A stretch of DNA of 37,078 nt from Pseudomonadota bacterium (GTDB lineage Bacteria; Pseudomonadota; Alphaproteobacteria; Acetobacterales; Acetobacteraceae): NCBI GenBank assembly GCA_021847995.1, contig JAJZNE010000064.1, forward strand, positions 41,883 through 78,960, in the 5' to 3' direction. Numbering within the stretch: the stretch's first letter is position 1; each line of letters begins with the position of its first letter. The translations under genes and the position numbers were made by a program. Positions 1 through 8,040 of this stretch are shown one piece after another. Below the pieces are notes generated by a model. The model was not told the DNA's origin. It worked only from the letters and a program-made list of their open reading frames with translations, and ran no database searches.

Positions 1-936
1 GGCTATCTGCCGGAAACCGTCGTCACCAACGACGACCTCGCCCGCTCGGTCGAGACCACGGATGCCTGGATCCGCGAACGCACCGGCATCGCCCAGCGCC
101 ATATCGCCCAGCCGCACGAAACCTGCGCCTTCATGGCGACGCGCGCCGCCGCCGCGGCACTGGCCGATGCCGGCGCCGGCGCGGGGGCGGTCGATGCCAT
201 CCTCCTCGCCACCGCCACGCCCGATGAGGCGTTTCCGGCAACCGCGCTGCGCGTCCAGGCGGCGCTCGGCGCCGGCGGCTTCGGCTTCGACCTCTCGGCG
301 GCGTGCAGCGGCTTCGTCTATGCCCTCTCGGTCGCCGACGCCCTGATCCGCGCCGGCCAGGCCCGCGGCGTGCTGGTGATCGGGGCGGAAGTCTATTCGC
401 GCATCCTCAACTGGCAGGACCGCAACACCTGCGTGCTGTTCGGCGACGGCGCCGGCGCCGTGTTCCTGCGCGCGGCGGCGGGCGGCGGCGGCGGCGCACG
501 CGGCATCCTCTCCACCCACCTGCACGCCGACGGGCGGCTCGGCGATATCCTCCATGTCGATGGCGCGGTCGGCCAGCCGGAGCGCAGCGGCCACCTGAAA
601 ATGCAGGGCAAGGAAGTGTTCCGCCACGCCGTCCTGCGCCTCGCCGAAGCGGTGGAGGAGGCGCTGGCGGCCAACGGTCTCGCGCCGGAGGCGATCGACT
701 GGCTGGTGCCGCATCAGGCCAATCTGCGCATCATCGAATCGACGCGCCGCCGTCTCGGCCTTCCCCCTGAACGGGTGGTGCTGACGGTGGAGCGGCACGC
801 CAACACCTCGGCCGCCTCGATCCCGCTCGCCCTCGCCGACGCCCACGGACGCGGCCTGCTCCGCCCCGGCCAGCTCGTGCTGCTGGAGGCGCTGGGCGGC
901 GGCCTGACCTGGGGGTCGGCGCTGGTCCGGCTGTAG
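1..936 (+). CDS. fabH: 3-oxoacyl-ACP synthase III (KAS III), 5' end cut by window
   Basis: Condenses an acyl-CoA (usually acetyl-CoA) with malonyl-ACP to start type II fatty acid synthesis in the cytosol. The frame is open from base 1 and ends with TAG; about ten N-terminal residues lie outside the window. The Cys-His-Asn triad of KAS III is complete: Cys in LSAACSGF (codon 102 of the visible part), His in VPHQANLRII (about 238) and Asn in HANTSAAS (about 268). These spacings match the E. coli enzyme with a ten-residue offset. The C-terminal GGGLTWGSAL is also typical. folC begins 2 nt after the stop, so the two are probably translated from one message. A FabH-like enzyme of a specialised pathway cannot be excluded because the upstream gene is not visible, but the motifs fit primary FabH. 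Confidence 0.93.
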   Translation, partial: GYLPETVVTNDDLARSVETTDAWIRERTGIAQRHIAQPHETCAFMATRAAAAALADAGAGAGAVDAILLATATPDEAFPATALRVQAALGAGGFGFDLSAACSGFVYALSVADALIRAGQARGVLVIGAEVYSRILNWQDRNTCVLFGDGAGAVFLRAAAGGGGGARGILSTHLHADGRLGDILHVDGAVGQPERSGHLKMQGKEVFRHAVLRLAEAVEEALAANGLAPEAIDWLVPHQANLRIIESTRRRLGLPPERVVLTVERHANTSAASIPLALADAHGRGLLRPGQLVLLEALGGGLTWGSALVRL

Positions 937-938
937 CC

Positions 939-2243
939 GTGGCGGCGCCGGCGGCCATCGCGGATGCGCCGCAGGGCGGCCGGTTCGATGCCATCGTCGA
1001 ACGGCTGCACCGGCTGCATCCGCGCCAGATCGATCTCAGCCTGCATCGCCTGCAACGCCTGCTCGCCGCCCTCGGCCACCCCGAACGCGCGCTGCCGCCG
1101 GTGATCCATGTCGCCGGCACCAACGGCAAGGGCAGCACCTGCGCCTTCCTGCGCGCCTGTGCGGAGGCGGCGGGGCTGCGCGTGCATGTCTATACCTCGC
1201 CGCACCTGGTCCGCTTCAATGAACGGATCCGCCTCGCCGGCGAACTGGTGGCGGATGGCGCGCTCGCCGACGCGCTGGAGCGCGTGGAGCGCGCCAATGA
1301 CGGCGGCCCGGTCACCGTGTTCGAGGTCATCACCGCCGCCGCCTTCGTTCTGTTCGCCCGCATCCCCGCCGATCTGTGCGTGCTGGAGGTCGGGCTGGGC
1401 GGCCGGCTCGATGCGACCAACGTCATCCCGCCGCCCGCCGCCGCCGCGATCACCTCGATCTCGATCGACCATCGCGACTGGCTCGGCGACACGCTCACCG
1501 ACATCGCCGCGGAAAAAGCCGGGATCATCAAGCCCGGCGCGCCCGCCGCGACCGGTGCGCAGGCGCCGGAGACGATGGCGGTGCTGCAACGGGCCGCCGC
1601 CGCCGCCGGGACGCGGCTGCTGGCCCGCGGGCGGGACTGGCAGGTGGCGCCGACGGCTTCCGGCCTCTGCTACCAGGATGCCGCCGGCACGCTCGCCCTG
1701 CCGCCACCGTCGCTGCCCGGCCCGCACCAGATCGACAACGCCGGCATCGCCGTCGCCGCCCTGCGCGCGAGCGGGCTGGCGCTGCCGGCACCTGCCTTCG
1801 CCGCCGGCCTGGCGGCGGCGGAATGGCCGGCGCGGCTACAGCGTCTGCACGGGGCGCTGGCGGAGACGCTGCCGCCGGGCTGGGAACTGTGGCTCGACGG
1901 CGGCCACAACGAGGGTGCCGGCGCGGCGCTGGCCGCGCATCTGACGGGGTGGGCCGACCGGCCGGTGCATCTGATCGTGGGCATGAAGCGGTCGAAGGAT
2001 TCAGCCGCCTTCCTCCGCCCGCTGATGAAGCTGGCGGCAAGCCTCTGGGCGGTGGCGGAGCCGACCCAGCATCTGGCGCAGCCGGTGGCCGAGATCATCG
2101 CCGCCTCGGGCGGCGTCGCGCGCCCCGGCCCGACCGTCGCCGCGGCCCTGCGCGCCCTGCCGCGCGGCGGCGCACCGGCGCGGGTGCTGATCTGCGGCAG
2201 CCTCTATCTGGCGGGCGAGGTGCTGAAGGCGGATTGCGGCTGA
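939..2243 (+). CDS. folC: Bifunctional dihydrofolate synthase/folylpolyglutamate synthase
   Basis: Adds glutamate to dihydropteroate and to reduced folates, using ATP, in the cytosol. The 434-residue length is normal for the family. Motifs in order: P-loop HVAGTNGKGST (about residues 57-67), SPHLVRFNERI (87-97), the Mur-ligase-like VLEVGLGGRLDATNV (around 150), the DHxxWLGDTL...AEKAGIIKPG segment, and LDGGHNEGA in the C-terminal ligase domain. The chosen start is the GTG 2 nt after the fabH stop. It has no strong ribosome binding site, so translation is probably coupled to fabH. In many proteobacteria folC follows accD; here it follows fabH. Function is confident; the start is the main uncertainty. 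Confidence 0.93.
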   Translation: MAAPAAIADAPQGGRFDAIVERLHRLHPRQIDLSLHRLQRLLAALGHPERALPPVIHVAGTNGKGSTCAFLRACAEAAGLRVHVYTSPHLVRFNERIRLAGELVADGALADALERVERANDGGPVTVFEVITAAAFVLFARIPADLCVLEVGLGGRLDATNVIPPPAAAAITSISIDHRDWLGDTLTDIAAEKAGIIKPGAPAATGAQAPETMAVLQRAAAAAGTRLLARGRDWQVAPTASGLCYQDAAGTLALPPPSLPGPHQIDNAGIAVAALRASGLALPAPAFAAGLAAAEWPARLQRLHGALAETLPPGWELWLDGGHNEGAGAALAAHLTGWADRPVHLIVGMKRSKDSAAFLRPLMKLAASLWAVAEPTQHLAQPVAEIIAASGGVARPGPTVAAALRALPRGGAPARVLICGSLYLAGEVLKADCG

Positions 2244-2466
2244 CCAGCCCTGGCGGACCGGGCAGGGTCCGAACGGCCGTCGGACGGCGGTCTCCGGCCG
2301 AACCGATGCGGCGCACACGCACACGAAGGCAGTCTGTCGGGTCGGTCGGGGCCGCGCCCGTCGCCCGTTGATCCGCCTCAATGCGCCGCCGCCTGCCGTC
2401 GGGCAGGCTGCGCGCATGCAGCACCGGTGGCGGGTCCGCGGCGCCGGCAGGAGAGCGGAGGCAACC

Positions 2467-3309
2467 GTGTCGATCACTGCCCGAACGACGATGGATGCGC
2501 CGGCGCCCGGCGCGGCGGCTCAGGGTCGGTCGTATCGCGACGTGCTGGTTTTCCTCAGTGCCGGCGACAATGCGCCCGCGCGCCTCGATGCCGCGATTGC
2601 GCTCGCCGCACAACATGGCGCCCGCCTGACCGGCGTCGATGTCAATCATCCCGCCGTATTCGAGACCGACCGCGCCCCGCGCGCCATCGGCCTGGAGGAA
2701 ACCTTCATGCAGCGCGCCCATGCCGCGCACCTGCAATGCCGTTTCCACGCCGCCGGCCGGCAGGACGGCGCCGGCTGGAAGTCATTCTACGCCCATTTTG
2801 CCGACCTCGTCATCGCCCCCCCGGTCAGCGAGGCGGATGCCCGCCTGGTGCTGCCCGGCATCCCCGAGGAAGTGCTGCTCAACGCCGGTGTTCCGGTGCT
2901 CGTCATCCCCGATCTGTGGCGCCCGCAGCCGCTCGGGCGGCGTGTGGTCCTGTCCTGGAACGCCAGCCGGGAAGCGACGCGCGCCGTCCATGACGCGCTG
3001 CCCATCCTTCTGCGCGCCGAGCACGTCACGATCTTCGCCTTCGACTGGCGCCATGATGTGCTGAAGGAGGAAACCGATCTCCTGCTCAGCCATCTCGCCG
3101 CCCATGGCGTGCCGGCGACGCCGTACACCTGGCCGGCAAACGGCGGGATCGGGCCGGTGGATGCGCTGTTCTCCTGCCTCAGCGAGGAGGGATCGGACCT
3201 GATCGTCGCCGGCGGCTACGGCCATTCGCGCATGCTGGAGCGGCTGCTGGGCGGCGCCACGCGGACGCTGATGCACACGCTGACGGTGCCCGTCATCCTG
3301 TCGCACTGA
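2467..3309 (+). CDS. Universal stress protein, tandem UspA domains
   Basis: A 280-residue cytosolic protein with two UspA-like halves. The first half (about residues 15-150) starts with YRDVLVFLSAGDN and lacks a clear nucleotide-binding signature. The second half (about 160-280) begins RRVVLSWNASREATRAV and ends with GGYGHSRMLERLLGGATRTL, which fits the ATP-binding pattern G-2X-G-9X-G-(S/T) of UspA proteins. The GTG start at 2467 was chosen because AGGAGAGCGGAG lies just upstream with about 6 nt spacing; the frame is open upstream to 2368 but has no ribosome binding site there. The gene converges on the TSUP gene. The physiological signal cannot be read from sequence. The 220 nt before it (2244-2466) hold GC-rich inverted repeats but no clear terminator or promoter. 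Confidence 0.85.
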   Translation: MSITARTTMDAPAPGAAAQGRSYRDVLVFLSAGDNAPARLDAAIALAAQHGARLTGVDVNHPAVFETDRAPRAIGLEETFMQRAHAAHLQCRFHAAGRQDGAGWKSFYAHFADLVIAPPVSEADARLVLPGIPEEVLLNAGVPVLVIPDLWRPQPLGRRVVLSWNASREATRAVHDALPILLRAEHVTIFAFDWRHDVLKEETDLLLSHLAAHGVPATPYTWPANGGIGPVDALFSCLSEEGSDLIVAGGYGHSRMLERLLGGATRTLMHTLTVPVILSH

Positions 3310-3345
3310 GCGCGGCCGAACCCGGCGGCGCGCCCGCCCCGGCGG

Positions 3346-4137
3346 CTACAGCACCAGCCGCCCGCCCACCACCAGCAGCACGCAGGCGAGCGCCGGGCGG
3401 ATCACCCGGTCGGGCACGCGCACCGCGATCAGGCTGCCGATGACGATGCCGGGGATCGACCCGGTCAGCAGCGACGCCAGCAGATGCCAATCGACCGAGC
3501 CGAGCAGCCAGTGCCCGGTGCCGGCCAGCAGTGTCAGCGGCACCGCATGCGCGATGTCGGAGCCGACGATGCGCGCCGCCGGCGTGCGCGGATAAAGCAG
3601 GAACAGCGAGGTGACACCGAGCGCCCCCGCGCCCACCGAGGACAGCGCCACCAGCACCCCCAGCACCGCCCCGGTCGCCACCGTCAGCACCGCCGCGTTG
3701 CGCGGCCCGAAATTACCCAGGCGCGGCCCCACCACGCGCAGCAGCCAGCCACGCGCGAACAGCAGCACCGCCGTCGTCAGCACCGCCAGCCCGAGCACGA
3801 AGGAGATCACCTCGGCAGACGGCTTGCCGTGGGTGCCGAGCGCATAGAGCAGCAGCACCGTCAGCAGCGTCGCCGGCGCGCTGCCGCCGGCGAGCCGGCG
3901 CACCAATTGCCAGTCCACGGTGCCGTTGAAGCCATGAACGGCGGTGCCGACGCTTTTCGTCACCGCCGCATACAGCAGGTCGGTGCCGACCGCGGTCGCC
4001 GGATGGATGCCGAACACCAGCACCAGCAGCGGCGTCATCAGCGACCCGCCGCCCACCCCCGTCAGCCCGACCAGCAGCCCGACGGCAAGCCCGGACAGAG
4101 CATAGGCAGGGGAAATCGCAGCCGGCTCGACCATCAT
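3346..4137 (-). CDS. TSUP-family (TauE/SafE) membrane permease
   Basis: An inner-membrane protein of about 263 residues with roughly seven to eight hydrophobic segments. The N-terminal signature GLLVGLTGVGGGSLMTPLL is the TSUP glycine-rich repeat, and a second related repeat (VLGVLVALSSVGAGALGVT) occurs in the middle, as expected for the duplicated fold. Family members export sulfite, sulfonates or related anions; the substrate here is unknown. Two ATGs lie at 4137 and 4134 behind a GAGGA site (4141-4145); the second has better spacing. It follows trxA by about 80 nt on the same strand and may be the last gene of the tsaE-murU-addBA-trxA operon. Nearby thioredoxin and TusA/DsrE2 genes make a sulfur role attractive, but that is inference. 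Confidence 0.85.
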   Translation of the reverse strand: MMVEPAAISPAYALSGLAVGLLVGLTGVGGGSLMTPLLVLVFGIHPATAVGTDLLYAAVTKSVGTAVHGFNGTVDWQLVRRLAGGSAPATLLTVLLLYALGTHGKPSAEVISFVLGLAVLTTAVLLFARGWLLRVVGPRLGNFGPRNAAVLTVATGAVLGVLVALSSVGAGALGVTSLFLLYPRTPAARIVGSDIAHAVPLTLLAGTGHWLLGSVDWHLLASLLTGSIPGIVIGSLIAVRVPDRVIRPALACVLLVVGGRLVL

Positions 4138-4218
4138 CCATCCTCGCGGGGCGGCGCACACTGGCGCAGGCGTGGAACCGGCGCAACCGCGACCGCTCCG
4201 CGGAGAATAGCCGTCCCG

Positions 4219-4545
4219 CTAGATCGCCGTCCGCACCCACTCCCGCAGCGCGCTTTTCGGCGCCGCCCCAACCTTGGTCGCGACCGGTTTGCCGTCCTTG
4301 AACAGCACCAGCGTCGGGATGCCGCGGACGTTGTAGGCGCCCGGCGTGCGCGGATTCTCGTCGATGTTCACCTTGGCGATGGTCAGCCTGCCGGCGAATT
4401 CGGCACCGATCTCCTCCAGCGCCGGGGCGATCGCGCGGCATGGGCCGCACCACTCCGCCCAGAAATCGACCAGCACCGGCCCCTTCGCGCCGAGCACATC
4501 GGTGGCGAAGCTCGCGTCGGTGACGGGTTTGGTGTTCGCACTCAT
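4219..4545 (-). CDS. trxA: Thioredoxin
   Basis: A small cytosolic disulfide reductase of 108 residues, the usual length. The active site WCGPC is at residues 32-36 and the conserved cis-proline at residue 77 in RGIPTLVLF. The protein begins directly with the fold and has no signal peptide. An AAGGA sequence lies about 9 nt before the ATG. It lies 57 nt after addA on the same strand, in the order addB-addA-trxA common in alphaproteobacteria. It probably shares the message of the upstream repair genes, although no promoter could be excluded in the short gap. Confidence 0.96.
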   Translation of the reverse strand: MSANTKPVTDASFATDVLGAKGPVLVDFWAEWCGPCRAIAPALEEIGAEFAGRLTIAKVNIDENPRTPGAYNVRGIPTLVLFKDGKPVATKVGAAPKSALREWVRTAI

Positions 4546-4602
4546 CGGTTGCAGTCCTTGTGCAGCTTGTTGCGATGCAAGTGGGCGGTGGCGGAAGGCC
4601 GA

Positions 4603-7600
4603 TCAAGGCGCCGCCTGCGCGCCGGGAGCATGCCGGTCGAGCAGCGCGCCAGGAAGCGGCATCACCCGCGCCCCCTCGGTCCAGACCAGGGCACACTGGA
4701 CCGGCCGGCCGGGATGAATGGCCTGCAACACCGCGCGGTAGGCGGCCATCTGGCGCAGATAGAGCGCCGGTGCCTCGGCGGCTGTCGCCGGCGGCGTGCG
4801 GCCGGTCTTGTAGTCAGCGATCAGCACCCGGTCCGCCAGCACCGCCAGCCGATCGACCAGCCCGCCAACCACGCGCCCGGCGATGATGCCGGTCAGCGGC
4901 ACCTCCGCCCGGCCCTCCGGCCCGAACAGCGCAGCCAGCAGCGGATGGTTCAGAACCGCCAGCGCATCGGTCGCGATCGCCGCCGCCTCCCCCGGCGGCA
5001 GTGCGTTGCCGGGCCGGTCGAGGAAGCGCTGCGCCGCCTCCGCCCGCGCCGCCGGCGGCAGCGCCGGCAGATGTTGCAGCAGCGCATGCACGAGCCTGCC
5101 GCGGCGGAACCGCAGCCCGGTCGCATCCCGCGCGGCGAGCGGCGAATCGGCGTCCGGCACCGCCCCCAGGGTCACGTCCTGCGGCCGGCTGGGGGCGAGC
5201 GGCAGCGGCGGCACCGGCTCGGCCGGCGGCGGCCGCGGCGCCCAGGCCGGTGCGCTGCCGGCCCATGCCGGCAACGGCGGCGCATCCGCCGCCACCGGTC
5301 GCGCCGGCGCGCGCAGCGGCGGCGCCGTCTGCGGCGTGGCGATACGCAGCACCTCACCCTCCCACGGCAGCCCAGCCCCGTCGCTGACGGCGGCGCCGAG
5401 GCGGGCGAAGCCCGCGGCCACCAGCCGGTACCAGCAGGTATCGGCCGGCATCTGCCTGCCCTGCCAGCCGCAGACGATCAGCCGATCCTCGGCACGGGTC
5501 AGCGCGACATAGAGCAGGCGGTTGTGCTCCTCCCGCCGCCTTTGCCTTGCCGCCGCCAGCGCCCGGTCGGCGGCGAGGCAGGACAGTTCCTTCCGCGCCA
5601 CCCAGACCGGCAGAGTCGCGCTGCCATCCGGGTGCCACACCAGCCGGTCCCGATCCGGCGGCAGGCCGGTGGTGTCGGGCAGGATCACCAGCGGCGCCTG
5701 CAGCCCCTTCGCGCCATGCACGGTCATGATGCGCACGGCATCGCCCGCCCCTTCCGGCTGGCGTTTGATCTCGGCGCCGGAGGCACGCAGCCAGTGCAGG
5801 AAACCCTGCAACGACGGCGGATGCCCGGCGCCGTAGGCGAGCGCCGCGTGGAGCAGTTCATCGATCGGCTCCGCCGCCTCCTCGCCCAGCCGCGCCAGCA
5901 GCCGCGCCCGCCCGCCGAGCGGCCCGAGCATTTCGACGAACAGGGCGTGCGGCGTCACGTAATCGACGCGCGCGAACAGCTCCCGCAGCATGGCCGCGCT
6001 CGCCTGCCACTCCGGCCGCTCATGCGCGCGGCGGTGCAGCACCTCCCACACGCGCTCCCCGGCCCCGCGATCGGCCGCCAGCGCCATCAGCGAGGCGTCG
6101 TCGAGGAAGCCGAGCGGGCTGGTCAGCACCGTTGCCACCGCCAGGTCGTCCTGCGGCAGCAGCAGCGCATCGGCAAGCGCCAGCAGATCCGCCACCGCCG
6201 GCTGCTCGGTCAGCATCATCCGGTCGAGTCCGGCGACGTTCACGCCACGGCGCTTCAGGGCGCGCACCAGCGCATGGGCGAAGGCGTTGCGCCGCCGCAC
6301 CAGCACCAGCACGTCGCCCGGCCGCAGCGCTCGGCCACGGCTTTCCAGCCGGGTGGCGCCCGCGGTTTCCCCGGCGATGCGCGCCGCCACCGCCTCGGCC
6401 AGAAGATGTGCACCGTCCTCGACGCGGACCCCCTGCTCCGGCACCTGCCAGGGCGCCGGCGCGGCGACATCGCGCGACGGCGCCAGCGGCCACAGCTCGA
6501 CGCTGCCGGCATGCCCGGCACGGGCGGGGTGGTGACGCAGCGCGCCCGCCTCACCCACCCCCTCGGCCGCCGCCGGTGCCGCGAACACCGCATCGACCAG
6601 CGCCAGCACCGGCGCGGTGGAGCGGAAGGAGACGTCGAGCGCCACCTCCTCGAACCCCTCGCCCGCGTCCGCCACCCGCCGGCGCAGGCGTGCCCGCCAG
6701 TCGTCGAAGGCATCGGGGTCGGCGCCCTGGAAGGCAAAGATCGACTGCTTGCGGTCGCCGACCGCGAACACGCTGCGCCGCACCCCTTCGCGCGCGCCGG
6801 CGCCGGCGAAGAACTCGGCGGTCAGCGCGCCGGCGATCGCCCATTGCGCCGGCGCCGTATCCTGCGCCTCGTCGAGCAGCAGGTGATCGAGACCGCCATC
6901 GAGCTTGTACAGCACCCACGCCGCGCCGGGATCGACCAGCAGCGCCGAGGCGCGGCGGATCAGATCGTCGAAATCGAGCACCCCGGCACCGTCCTTGGCG
7001 GCAGCGAAGGCCTGCGCCACCGGCCCGGCGAGCCGCACCAGCGATGCCGTCAGCGCCGCGACGGCGGCGGCGCGGCGGCCATCCTCCAGCGCGGCGATGC
7101 GCGCCTGTTCGGCCTGAAGGCGTGCGACGACATCGGGCAGGTGCGCAACGACGTTCCGGCTGACCAGCCTGCCCGGTGCGGTCGGCGTTCCGTCCCTGTT
7201 ATGGAGCAGCCTGCACCAGGCATCCCATTGCCCGATACGCTCCGCGGCCGGCAGGCCGAGCCAGCCGCACAGCGCCTCACCGCGCTCTTTGACGCCGGGC
7301 GAACCGAAGCGGACCATCGCCTGCGCCGCCGCACGCACTTCCTCCTCCTGCGGCCAGGCAACCGCCCGCGCCATCCGCGCCGCCTCATCGGGTTCGCCGC
7401 CGAGCGCGCAGTTCAGCGCCGCCGCGATGTCACCGCCCGGCAGCGACCCGCGGCGGAGTTCGCGCGTCAGTCCGTCGAACTCATCGAGCGTGATCAGCCC
7501 GGCGAGCGCCGCCAGATCCTGCTGCCGCGCCACCCCGTGCGCGCCCGCCAGCACCGTCTCCTGCGCCGCGGCGAAGGCGAGGTCGGCATCGCGGTCTTCG

Positions 7601-8040
7601 AGCAGGGCGAAATGCGGGCTCAGTTGCGCCTCCAGCGGGAAGCGGCGCAGCAGCGACTGGCAGAAGGCATGGATGGTCTCGATCCGCATGCCGCCGGGCG
7701 CGTCCAGCACCCGCGCGAACAGCGCCCGTGCCCCCTCGCACAGCGTCACCGACGGCACCACGCCGAGCGCGGCGAGCTCGTCGTTCAGCGCCGCATCCGT
7801 CAGCGTCACCCAGCTTCCCAACCGGCTTTGCAGCCTGAGCGCCATCTCCGCCGCCGCCGCCCTGGTGTAGGTCAGGCACTGGATGCGGGCGGGATCGGCG
7901 CCCGCCAGCATCAGCCGCAGCAGCCGGTCGGTCAGCAGCTTGGTCTTGCCCGATCCCGCCGAGGCCGCAACGAAAGCGGAGACGGCGGGGTCGGCGGCGC
8001 GGCGCTGCGCCGCATCGGCCAGGGCGGCGGCCTCGCTCAT
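4603..8040 (-). CDS. addA: Double-strand break repair helicase-nuclease AddA
   Basis: Large subunit of the AddAB enzyme, the alphaproteobacterial counterpart of RecBCD. It unwinds and resects broken DNA ends so RecA can load. The product is 1145 residues. UvrD-like helicase motifs: P-loop AASAGSGKTKLL (about 25-36), motif II LLLDEAQDT (387-395), motif III GDRKQSIFAFQGAD (428-441) and IMTVHGAKGLQAPLVIL (around 770). The RecB-type nuclease motif is ADYKTG, with Asp1076 and Lys1078, near the C-terminus. The start ATG at 8040 overlaps the addB stop in an ATGA, implying translational coupling. The frame stays open upstream into addB, but that extension is only a high-GC shadow. Confidence 0.95.
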   Translation of the reverse strand: MSEAAALADAAQRRAADPAVSAFVAASAGSGKTKLLTDRLLRLMLAGADPARIQCLTYTRAAAAEMALRLQSRLGSWVTLTDAALNDELAALGVVPSVTLCEGARALFARVLDAPGGMRIETIHAFCQSLLRRFPLEAQLSPHFALLEDRDADLAFAAAQETVLAGAHGVARQQDLAALAGLITLDEFDGLTRELRRGSLPGGDIAAALNCALGGEPDEAARMARAVAWPQEEEVRAAAQAMVRFGSPGVKERGEALCGWLGLPAAERIGQWDAWCRLLHNRDGTPTAPGRLVSRNVVAHLPDVVARLQAEQARIAALEDGRRAAAVAALTASLVRLAGPVAQAFAAAKDGAGVLDFDDLIRRASALLVDPGAAWVLYKLDGGLDHLLLDEAQDTAPAQWAIAGALTAEFFAGAGAREGVRRSVFAVGDRKQSIFAFQGADPDAFDDWRARLRRRVADAGEGFEEVALDVSFRSTAPVLALVDAVFAAPAAAEGVGEAGALRHHPARAGHAGSVELWPLAPSRDVAAPAPWQVPEQGVRVEDGAHLLAEAVAARIAGETAGATRLESRGRALRPGDVLVLVRRRNAFAHALVRALKRRGVNVAGLDRMMLTEQPAVADLLALADALLLPQDDLAVATVLTSPLGFLDDASLMALAADRGAGERVWEVLHRRAHERPEWQASAAMLRELFARVDYVTPHALFVEMLGPLGGRARLLARLGEEAAEPIDELLHAALAYGAGHPPSLQGFLHWLRASGAEIKRQPEGAGDAVRIMTVHGAKGLQAPLVILPDTTGLPPDRDRLVWHPDGSATLPVWVARKELSCLAADRALAAARQRRREEHNRLLYVALTRAEDRLIVCGWQGRQMPADTCWYRLVAAGFARLGAAVSDGAGLPWEGEVLRIATPQTAPPLRAPARPVAADAPPLPAWAGSAPAWAPRPPPAEPVPPLPLAPSRPQDVTLGAVPDADSPLAARDATGLRFRRGRLVHALLQHLPALPPAARAEAAQRFLDRPGNALPPGEAAAIATDALAVLNHPLLAALFGPEGRAEVPLTGIIAGRVVGGLVDRLAVLADRVLIADYKTGRTPPATAAEAPALYLRQMAAYRAVLQAIHPGRPVQCALVWTEGARVMPLPGALLDRHAPGAQAAP

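Noticed and set aside
2244-2466. GC-rich inverted repeats after folC as a terminator
   Set aside because: Several short stems can be drawn (for example around 2259-2276) but none is followed by a T-run; in this GC content they are not convincing.
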